Translations under genes and position numbers: made by a program
Source: Devosia sp.
GTDB lineage: Bacteria > Pseudomonadota > Alphaproteobacteria > Rhizobiales > Devosiaceae
Direction of reading: 5' to 3'
Assembly (NCBI GenBank): GCA_011322005.1
Contig: DROE01000104.1
Location: forward strand, 1-13,932
DNA length: 13,932 bases
Part shown: positions 6,938 to 13,083 of the stretch, one piece after another
Layout of the letters: every line of letters starts with the position of its first letter
Position numbering within the stretch: the stretch's first letter is position 1
The notes under the pieces: model-generated
The model's input: only the letters and a program-made list of their open reading frames with translations
The model's database searches: none
What the model was told of the DNA's origin: nothing

Positions 6938-7621
6938 TCAGACGCTCCGCTGGGTAATCAGGCGCTTGGCGGTGTCCACGGCAACGGCTGCGTCCCGGCA
7001 ATAGGCGTCAGCCCCGATGGCTTCGCCGAATTCCTCGTTCAAAGGTGCACCGCCGACCAGCACAATCATCTGGTCGCGTATGCCCTTTTCCTTCAGGGTC
7101 TCGATGACAACCTTCATGTAGGTCATGGTAGTGGTCAGCAGCGCCGACATGCCTAAAATGTCGGGTTTGTGCTCGTCGATGGCAGCCAGAAACTGCTCGA
7201 CATCAGTGTTGATGCCAAGGTCAATAACTTCAAAACCCGCGCCCTCCATCATCATGCCAACGAGGTTCTTTCCGATGTCGTGAATGTCACCCTTGACCGT
7301 GCCCACCACCATCTTGCCCATCTTGGGGGCGCCGGTTTCAACCAGCAGGGGGCGGAGGATAGACATGCCGGCCTTCATGGCGTTGGCCGCCAAAAGTACC
7401 TCGGGCACAAAAAGAATACCGTCGCGAAAATCGTCGCCGACCACTTTCATGCCGGCAACAAGGACCTTTGTCAAAACATCATAGGGGGCCCAGTCGCGGG
7501 AGAGGAGAATGTTGACGCCTTCCTCGATTTCTTCTTTCAGACCATCATAGAGGTCATCCTGCATCTGCTCTGAGAGTTCAGTATCACTGAGTTCGGACAG
7601 GATGATTTCGTCGTCGGACAT
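6938..7621 (-). CDS. Corrinoid (B12-binding) methyl-carrier protein
   Basis: This 227-residue protein carries the cobamide cofactor that receives and donates the methyl group. A helical cap domain (about 25-95) is followed by a Rossmann-like B12 domain. The hallmark is GDIHDIGKN (111-119), in which D112-x-H114-x-x-G117 supplies the lower-axial histidine. The S159-containing GMSALLTTT and the late VGGAPLN (189-195) complete the B12 pocket. It resembles MtaC/MtbC/MttC-type carriers and the central module of MetH. The first 35 residues are strikingly acidic (14 Asp/Glu, one Lys), unlike the rest. The ATG is preceded by GGAG about 9 nt upstream, a better ribosome site than its neighbours have, which fits a carrier made in excess. 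It lies 85 nt after the homocysteine methyltransferase gene, the largest gap in the operon. Confidence 0.93.
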   Translation of the reverse strand: MSDDEIILSELSDTELSEQMQDDLYDGLKEEIEEGVNILLSRDWAPYDVLTKVLVAGMKVVGDDFRDGILFVPEVLLAANAMKAGMSILRPLLVETGAPKMGKMVVGTVKGDIHDIGKNLVGMMMEGAGFEVIDLGINTDVEQFLAAIDEHKPDILGMSALLTTTMTYMKVVIETLKEKGIRDQMIVLVGGAPLNEEFGEAIGADAYCRDAAVAVDTAKRLITQRSV

Positions 7622-7648
7622 ATGGGTCTACTCCGCCACAAAGTTGAG

Positions 7649-7680
7649 GTTCAGGCCCCGTTTACCAGTAAAGCTTGAAC
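7649..7680 (-). other. Intergenic hairpin between first and second operon genes
   Basis: In the 85-nt gap an imperfect hairpin can form: GTTCA (7649-7653) pairs with TGAAC (7676-7680), and TTTAC (7661-7665) faces GTAAA (7668-7672) with small internal mismatches. No T-tract follows on the minus strand. It may be an mRNA processing or stability structure that sets relative levels of the methyltransferase and the corrinoid carrier. Confidence 0.3.
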
Positions 7681-7706
7681 AATCTGCCAAAGGCTTTTGC
7701 GCCCTT

Positions 7707-8708
7707 TCAGGATGTGCGCCGTCGCCGTCGTCCGGATTGTTCTTTTTCTCCGGTGGCAGGTGGCGCGACCAGCGCCCCGAGCGCTTCTTCCAGTTCGGCA
7801 CGGCTCGGAGAAGCACCTTTTTTATGATTGTCGATGGCTTTTCGCATACGCGCCACATGTTCAGGCGTATTGCCGCAACAACCCCCGATGATGCGCGCAC
7901 CCACGTCGATGGCAAGGCGGGCATAATCTTCCATAAGGTCGGGAGTGCCCGAATAATGCACAGCGTCGCCCCTGACCTGAGGCACTCCCGCATTGGCCTT
8001 GGCAATTACCGGCAGGTCACCGGCGTTTTTCACCACATCGAGCAGAGCGAACAACAGGTCGGACGCGCCGACTCCGCAATTGGAGCCGATGGCCGCGGGG
8101 GCAGGGGATTTGCATGTCATTGAAGTTGCAAACGCGCCCGGTGCCAGTCCCATCATTGAGCGGCCGGCGGTATCAAAACTCACCGTCACCGTATAGGGCA
8201 GGCCAACTTCGTTAGCCGCTTCAATGGCAGCGTCGATTTCCTCGGGCGCGGACATGGTTTCAATCCAGGCGACATCAGCACCACCCGCCTCCAGACCGGC
8301 AATCTGCTCGATAAACACCTCCACGCCTTGCGCATAGGTAAGTTCTCCCAGCGGCGCAAACAGGTCGCCGGTGGGCCCCACCGAGCCCGCAACCACCATG
8401 CTCCGCCCGGATTTGGCCACAATCTCAGCGGCGATTTCAGCGGCGCGGGCGTTTATCTCGTGCACACGGGTGTGCAGGTTGTGCAGGTGAAGACGCCGGG
8501 CCGAACCGCCAAACGAGTTGGTCACCAATATGTCTGAACCGGCATCAACGAAGGACTGGTGAAGCTCCCTGATATTATCAGCAAGCTCAAGATTCCAGAT
8601 TTCGGGCGCCATACCCGACTCAAGACCCTTGTCAAAAAGATTGGTGCCGGTGGCACCATCGGCCAGCAGAACCGGGTGTTTTTCCAGCATTTCGAGAAAT
8701 TTTGACAT
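7707..8708 (-). CDS. Homocysteine S-methyltransferase (MetH N-terminal-like / Bmt family)
   Basis: This 333-residue zinc-dependent TIM barrel transfers a methyl group to homocysteine, giving methionine. Landmarks are LADGATGTN (15-23), VTNSFGG (62-68), IGSNCGVG (207-214) and IIGGCCG (273-279); C211, C277 and C278 are the usual zinc ligands. Databases often name this subgroup betaine-homocysteine methyltransferase. Here the partners are a corrinoid carrier and a methyl-folate enzyme, so I prefer the role of the homocysteine module of a split B12-dependent methionine synthase; direct betaine use cannot be excluded from sequence alone. The C-terminus ends in a basic tail, EKEQSGRRRRRTS (321-333). 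It is the first gene of the operon, with a 20-bp palindrome 47 nt upstream. There is no strong ribosome site before the ATG, although AGGAA lies about 20 nt upstream. Confidence 0.88.
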   Translation of the reverse strand: MSKFLEMLEKHPVLLADGATGTNLFDKGLESGMAPEIWNLELADNIRELHQSFVDAGSDILVTNSFGGSARRLHLHNLHTRVHEINARAAEIAAEIVAKSGRSMVVAGSVGPTGDLFAPLGELTYAQGVEVFIEQIAGLEAGGADVAWIETMSAPEEIDAAIEAANEVGLPYTVTVSFDTAGRSMMGLAPGAFATSMTCKSPAPAAIGSNCGVGASDLLFALLDVVKNAGDLPVIAKANAGVPQVRGDAVHYSGTPDLMEDYARLAIDVGARIIGGCCGNTPEHVARMRKAIDNHKKGASPSRAELEEALGALVAPPATGEKEQSGRRRRRTS

Positions 8709-8755
8709 GGGGGACGCTTTCGAAGATTTCCTGTTCGGGCAAGTTGCCTGAAAAC

Positions 8756-8775
8756 ATATAAAGATTTCTTTATAT
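8756..8775. promoter_or_regulatory. 20-bp palindromic operator, probably methionine-cycle regulator
   Basis: ATATAAAGA (8756-8764) and TCTTTATAT (8767-8775) form a perfect 9-bp inverted repeat with a 2-nt spacer. It lies 47 nt upstream of the homocysteine methyltransferase start and overlaps AT-rich sequence that can serve as the -10 region of the minus-strand promoter (TTGCGT at 8795-8790 is a possible -35), so binding would block transcription. From memory, AT-rich palindromes of this ATATAAAG type lie upstream of methionine-cycle genes in Rhizobiales, where ArsR-family SAH/SAM sensors (SahR-like) act. That link is recollection and inference; the palindrome itself is certain. The divergent rlpA start is 215 nt away. 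Confidence 0.6.
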
Positions 8776-8915
8776 CATGCTAAGTGGTGACGCAACCCGA
8801 CGCAGATACACTGAAACCACAACGGAGGGAACACCGGGTTTCACCAGGCGTGGCGCCCGTCATTTCAGCCATTAACTCCGGCTCAACCATGCCGACAGGC
8901 CTTGCTCCCTCTTTG

Positions 8916-8942
8916 TTGGCAATTCGAATAGAATTTTATTCT
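8916..8942 (+). promoter_or_regulatory. AT-rich candidate promoter of rlpA
   Basis: TTGGCA (8916-8921) and TATTCT (8937-8942) resemble -35 and -10 boxes with a short 15-nt spacer. They sit about 50 nt upstream of the preferred rlpA start. The small palindrome AGAAT-TTT-ATTCT (8930-8942) covers the -10. The evidence is weak and based only on box similarity and position. Confidence 0.25.
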
Positions 8943-8990
8943 CAAAGCCGGGTTTTTGCGCGTGTTTTTTTAGTAAATGAGTTGACCAAG

Positions 8991-10040
8991 ATGACAATGT
9001 CGCCGTTATTCCTGTTGCGAAATATTACCCTTGTGGGTGCGGTGCTTGTCCTTGGGGCCTGCTCCAACTCAGGTTCCTCTCATATCAACAACACGACAAA
9101 GTTCTCTACCTCCGCCTTTGGTGTGGCGGCCTCGCCACGCATGACAACTTCGGCGAGTGTACCCAAAGGGGGAGGGCGTTATATGGTCGGCAAGCCCTAT
9201 CGCATAGCCGGGAAATGGTATCGTCCCGCCGAGAACACAAGCTACAATGAGACCGGCACCGCCTCCTGGTACGGGCCAAATTTTCACGGCCGCCAGACTG
9301 CAAACGGGGAAATTTTTGACCAGTTCGCCCTCTCGGCTGCGCACCCGACCCTGCCACTGCCTTCCTACGTGCGGGTGAAGAACCTTGCCAACGGGCGCTC
9401 CATAACCGTGCGCGTCAACGACCGGGGCCCGTTTGCCAACAACCGTCTTATCGACCTCTCCAGAAGGTCGGCCGAAGTACTGGGTTTCATCAATGCAGGA
9501 ACAGCCCGGGTGCAGGTTACCTATATCGGGCGGGCACCGGTGGACGGGGATGATACAAACTACCTGGTTTCTCAGATCGATGTGCCTGACGGGCCGGTCC
9601 CCCCCCAAAGTCCCATAGCCGGCGGACGCCGAACCCCCTCCATCATCTCGCGCCAGTCCGGGGGCCTGCTGGGTGCATTTGCCTCCCTGTTCTCCTATGC
9701 CGGTGCGGCTCAGGGCGAGGTAATTGTGAGCGAAGCTCACGCCGCCGCCGCCAATGTCGCCCTGCAATCAAGCGAACTCGCTGCCTGGCGGGCCGGGGTC
9801 GAGGCACGGGGTCTTGATGTGGACATCCCTCTTGGAACTTTTGCCGATGGCACCATGGCCAGCGAAATCGCCCGAAACTTTGCACTCCTGGGCGCTGTCG
9901 ACCAAATACCCGTTCAGGAACAGGGCATAAGCGCAACTTCGCTCACCCTGAGGTTCCTCAAACCGGGTGTAAGTATTTCAGATGTGGCAAACTTGGGCGA
10001 AGAGCTTGGTCTCAATCATATTGCCGCCTATAATCGGTGA
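8991..10040 (+). CDS. rlpA: RlpA-like septal lytic transglycosylase, lipoprotein
   Basis: RlpA-type enzymes cut peptidoglycan strands lacking stem peptides and help daughter cells separate. The preferred start is ATG 8991 (or ATG 8997), because a lipoprotein signal begins there: a hydrophobic run and the lipobox VLGAC with Cys at residue 24. The frame is open 69 codons further upstream, but that part has no coding character. The double-psi beta-barrel spans about residues 88-181: GTASWYGPNFHGRQTANGE, HPTLPLPSYVRV and VNDRGPF. The His (118) and Asp (144) known to be catalytic in the family are present. A low-complexity linker leads to a C-terminal segment with GTFADGTMASEIARN...LGAV that looks like a diverged SPOR domain. 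It is 349 residues long, heads the dacF-tmk-holB-metG run, and is divergent from the methyl-transfer operon. Confidence 0.88.
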   Translation: MTMSPLFLLRNITLVGAVLVLGACSNSGSSHINNTTKFSTSAFGVAASPRMTTSASVPKGGGRYMVGKPYRIAGKWYRPAENTSYNETGTASWYGPNFHGRQTANGEIFDQFALSAAHPTLPLPSYVRVKNLANGRSITVRVNDRGPFANNRLIDLSRRSAEVLGFINAGTARVQVTYIGRAPVDGDDTNYLVSQIDVPDGPVPPQSPIAGGRRTPSIISRQSGGLLGAFASLFSYAGAAQGEVIVSEAHAAAANVALQSSELAAWRAGVEARGLDVDIPLGTFADGTMASEIARNFALLGAVDQIPVQEQGISATSLTLRFLKPGVSISDVANLGEELGLNHIAAYNR

Positions 10041-10073
10041 CAGTATTGATTTGATTTGGCGTTCATGCATCCC

Positions 10074-10118
10074 GCCCCGCCCTTGGCGTGCGGGGTGTGC
10101 TCTCTGTTTTGTTTTGTG
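10074..10118 (+). terminator. Possible weak terminator or leader hairpin after rlpA
   Basis: CCCCGC (10075-10080) and GCGGGG (10090-10095) make a perfect 6-bp GC stem with a 9-nt loop. A T-rich stretch, CTCTCTGTTTTGTTTT, lies about 7-20 nt after it. The T-tract is broken and distant, so termination would be partial at best. It may separate rlpA from the dacF transcript. Confidence 0.35.
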
Positions 10119-10135
10119 CCCGGACAGGATTGAAG

Positions 10136-11299
10136 ATGTCGATACGCAAGGTTCTGGTCTTTTTTTTTCTTGCAGCCGGATTCTGGGCAGTTGCCTTGGT
10201 ACCGACCAGCGCACAACTCGAGTTCACCACCAAGGCAAAGTTTGCCATTCTGATGGACTATGAGTCAGGCACCGTGCTTTTCCAGAAAGATGCTGACCTG
10301 CCCATGGAGCCGGCCAGCATGGCCAAGCTGATGACGCTTGCGGTCGTGTTTGACCAACTCAGGACAGGCCGGGTTTCCCTTGACGACGAATTTTTTATTT
10401 CAGAGTACGCCTGGCGTGAGGGGGGAGCGGCCTCGGGGGGGTCAACCATGTTTGCTGAACTTGGCTCCAAGGTATCGGTGGCCGACCTTGTACGTTCCGT
10501 CATCATTCAGTCGGGCAACGACGCCTCCATCGCTCTGGCTGAAGGCATCGCGGGCAGTGAGCAGACCTTTGGTCTGATCATGAACGAACTTGCGGATGAA
10601 ATCGGCCTTACCGGTTCAAATTTCACCAATTCCACCGGCTTGCCGGATCCCGAGTTGCGTACGACGGCCCGTGATCTGGCGATTCTGGCCCGCTATCTCA
10701 TCAGCACCTATCCAGAATATTATCCCATATTTTCCGAGCCTGATTTTTTGTGGAACGGCATCAGGCAGAGCAACCGCAATGTCTTGCTTGATGATGGCAT
10801 CGGGGTGGATGGCCTCAAGACCGGCCATACCGAGGCCGCGGGGTTCGGCATTGTCATTTCGACTACCCAGGGGGGGCGTCGCCTTATTGCTGTGCTGCAC
10901 GGCTTTGACACCATGCGGGAGCGCGCCGAAGAAGCGCGTAAACTCATCACATGGGGTAGCCGGGCTTTTGAACAGGTTCCAGCGTTTGGGGGTGATGGAG
11001 TGGTTGGATACGCCAACATCTACGGCGGAGAAAAACCCAACGTCGCTCTTGAAGCAGAGGGAGAGCTTTATCTCTATCTGCCCAGGGGCGGACGCCGGTG
11101 TCTTTCCGCCAACATTGTTTATCAGGCACCAATTCGCCCTCCGGTTCTGGCCGGCGACGAAATTGCCGAACTTCAGGTCTACTGCAATGATCAGCTAATC
11201 CAGTCCGTGCCGCTTTATGCTGCCGAATCTGTCGAGGAAGGTGATTTGATGCGCAAGGCAGTTGACGCACTCAAGGAACTGGCCCTGGGCTGGTTGTGA
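10136..11299 (+). CDS. dacF: D-alanyl-D-alanine carboxypeptidase (PBP5/DacF family)
   Basis: This is a periplasmic serine carboxypeptidase that removes the terminal D-Ala from peptidoglycan pentapeptides and so limits cross-linking. The three penicillin-binding motifs are intact: S61-M-A-K64 with the nucleophile, S126-G-N128 and K228-T-G230. A signal peptide with cleavage likely near TSAQ (about residue 27) is clear. The C-terminal third matches the PBP5 beta domain, and the last residues (DLMRKAVDALKELALGWL) form an amphipathic helix suited to membrane attachment. ATG 10136 is chosen because AGGA lies 7 nt upstream and the signal peptide starts there; an upstream GTG at 10088 is open but would put extra residues before the signal. 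The length of 387 residues is normal. The gene is followed closely by tmk. Confidence 0.93.
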   Translation: MSIRKVLVFFFLAAGFWAVALVPTSAQLEFTTKAKFAILMDYESGTVLFQKDADLPMEPASMAKLMTLAVVFDQLRTGRVSLDDEFFISEYAWREGGAASGGSTMFAELGSKVSVADLVRSVIIQSGNDASIALAEGIAGSEQTFGLIMNELADEIGLTGSNFTNSTGLPDPELRTTARDLAILARYLISTYPEYYPIFSEPDFLWNGIRQSNRNVLLDDGIGVDGLKTGHTEAAGFGIVISTTQGGRRLIAVLHGFDTMRERAEEARKLITWGSRAFEQVPAFGGDGVVGYANIYGGEKPNVALEAEGELYLYLPRGGRRCLSANIVYQAPIRPPVLAGDEIAELQVYCNDQLIQSVPLYAAESVEEGDLMRKAVDALKELALGWL

Positions 11300-11324
11300 G
11301 CATGTTTTGAAAGTCGCCAGTAAA

Positions 11325-12011
11325 ATGCCCCAGCACAGCCCGGCCGCCACCGCCAGATTTCTGACCTTTGAGGGAGGGGAGGGTGTAGGCAAATCCACCC
11401 AGGTCACGCACCTGCTGACCCGGCTTGGCGATTGCGGTGTCCCGGCGGTGCGCACGCGCGAGCCAGGGGGAACGCCAAAGGCAGAAGCCATCCGTTCGCT
11501 TATTCTTCGCGGATATTCGGAGCCCTGGGGAGTGGGGGCCGAAGCGGTTCTGTTCGCCGCCGCCCGGCTTGACCATGTAAATCAACTTATAGCGCCCAAT
11601 CTGGAAGCGGGGCACTGGGTCATCTCCGACCGCTTCCATGATTCAACCCGGGCCTATCAGGGTTTGACCGGGGGAGTTGAGCCAAAACTGATTGATGCGC
11701 TGGAGGAGTTGGCGCTGAACGGGTATAACCCCGAACTGACCATCATCATGGATATGGATCCTGAAAGGGCCTTCAAGCGCGTGGCGCAACGGGCCGACAA
11801 GGACGGTATCGCGGCCACTGCCGACCGTTTTGAAAAAGAAGACCTGGACTGGCACAAAAAGCTTCGTGAAGCATTTCTTGAGATCGGTGAGAAGCACAAG
11901 GAGCGCTGCGTGGTAGTATCCGCTTCGGGCGATGAGCATGAAGTCGCAGAAGAAATCTGGGATATTGTCTCCAGCCGTTTTCCCGAGCTTGTGGTCGAGG
12001 CTATTGCGTGA
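11325..12011 (+). CDS. tmk: Thymidylate kinase
   Basis: Tmk phosphorylates dTMP to dTDP for DNA synthesis. The P-loop FEGGEGVGKST lies at residues 15-25. REPGGT (46-51), the DRFHDSTRAYQG segment (102-113) that contacts dTMP, and a C-terminal LID region with RADKDGIAATADRFE (156-170) follow in the expected order. The 228-residue length is typical. The frame is open 21 codons upstream into dacF, but ATG 11325 places the start where the conserved domain begins. No strong ribosome site is seen, so coupling to dacF translation is possible. The TGA overlaps the GTG of holB by 4 nt. The tmk-holB pairing is common in bacteria and links dTTP supply with the replication machinery. Confidence 0.95.
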   Translation: MPQHSPAATARFLTFEGGEGVGKSTQVTHLLTRLGDCGVPAVRTREPGGTPKAEAIRSLILRGYSEPWGVGAEAVLFAAARLDHVNQLIAPNLEAGHWVISDRFHDSTRAYQGLTGGVEPKLIDALEELALNGYNPELTIIMDMDPERAFKRVAQRADKDGIAATADRFEKEDLDWHKKLREAFLEIGEKHKERCVVVSASGDEHEVAEEIWDIVSSRFPELVVEAIA

Positions 12012-13069
12012 GTGTTTTGGAACTCTCCCGCGTAGTTGACGCAATCGAGGGGGTGGTTGCACCTGAAGAACGCGCTTTGTTGGTCGGTCATCGGGAAATA
12101 TTTTCCCGCCTGAAAAACCAGTCGGATGACGGCCGTCTTCCGGGTGGGATTTTGCTGCACGGCCCCCGCGGTGTGGGCAAGGCAACTCTGGCTTTTGCCC
12201 TGGCCCGGCATGTTCTTGAAACCACCAGCGACGAAACCCCTTTGCGCATCAAGGAACAGATTGCGATGGGTGTGCACCCCAATGTGCTGGTTCTGCGCAT
12301 CGCACCCAGGGACCCCAAGGCGTTCTATACCAGAATCCGCATTGAGGAAGTGCGTGGCCTTGTTCACAAACTGCATCAGACAAGAGGCCGGGCGGGAAGC
12401 CGCATCTGCATCGTTGACTCCATTGATGATTGCACGGCCCCGGCCGCCAACGCATTGCTGAAGGTGCTCGAAGAGCCACCTGCCGACACGCATTTCATGC
12501 TCATATCCCACCGCCCCGGCAAATTGCTGCCAACAATCCGCTCACGCTGTCAGGCCCAGGTTTTCCGGCCCCTTGATGAGGTGGATATGACCCGGGTTCT
12601 GAAGGAAAGCGGGGCAGGGGCGGAGCAGGTCAGGCAAGCCCTCGCACTGGCCGGAGGCAGGCCCCGACGCGCCCTGGAGGCGCTCTCAATGGCTGAAAAC
12701 GACGTGTTGCAAAGCCTCACCGACTGGCTGCAATCCCCGGATACCGGCTCTGTTATTGAGCAGATGAATATTGCAGAAACCCTGGCTGTCCGCAAAAACG
12801 TCATGGCATCCGGGTTTGCCCGGGAAATCCTGAGAGACTGGATTGCCAACGAGACCCGCGCTGCGGTTGCAGATACGCAGGGCACCGCGAGCAGAGGCCG
12901 CGGCCGCCTTGCATCGGCAAATCTATTGTGGGAGAAGGCCAACGCGCTGTTTGACGATGCCGACAGCTTTAATCTTGATGCGCGTCAGACCTTGCTTTCC
13001 CTGCTCGATGCCATCAAATCGCATGTGCAAAACACCAGCGCGTCCACAATAACCGACAATCCGGAATAG
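12008..13069 (+). CDS. holB: DNA polymerase III subunit delta'
   Basis: HolB is the delta' subunit of the clamp loader that places the sliding clamp on primed DNA. It starts with GTG overlapping the tmk stop (GTGA). The AAA+ features are visible: GPRGVGKAT P-loop (52-60), a Walker-B-like ICIVDSIDD (133-141), LLKVLEEPP (150-158), the sensor region LISHRP (165-170) and the SRC motif (179-181) that supplies the arginine finger to its neighbour. The cysteine quartet that forms a zinc module after the P-loop in E. coli delta' is absent here. At 353 residues the length is normal. metG follows after 14 nt. Confidence 0.92.
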   Translation: MSVLELSRVVDAIEGVVAPEERALLVGHREIFSRLKNQSDDGRLPGGILLHGPRGVGKATLAFALARHVLETTSDETPLRIKEQIAMGVHPNVLVLRIAPRDPKAFYTRIRIEEVRGLVHKLHQTRGRAGSRICIVDSIDDCTAPAANALLKVLEEPPADTHFMLISHRPGKLLPTIRSRCQAQVFRPLDEVDMTRVLKESGAGAEQVRQALALAGGRPRRALEALSMAENDVLQSLTDWLQSPDTGSVIEQMNIAETLAVRKNVMASGFAREILRDWIANETRAAVADTQGTASRGRGRLASANLLWEKANALFDDADSFNLDARQTLLSLLDAIKSHVQNTSASTITDNPE

Positions 13070-13083
13070 CCCCTTACCCGCCC

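Noticed and set aside
7707..8708. Catabolic betaine-homocysteine methyltransferase as the main call
   Set aside because: Possible by family naming, but the corrinoid carrier, methyl-folate enzyme and activator in the same operon fit a methionine-synthase module better; kept as an alternative in the feature.
8709..8755. SAM-II or cobalamin riboswitch in the leader of the methyl-transfer operon
   Set aside because: Only 47 nt separate the palindrome from the start codon, and I see neither a B12-box nor a SAM-II pseudoknot pattern.
11657..12511. 284-codon open frame on the minus strand
   Set aside because: It is antisense to tmk and holB and contains no recognisable domain; the high-GC third-position pattern explains it.
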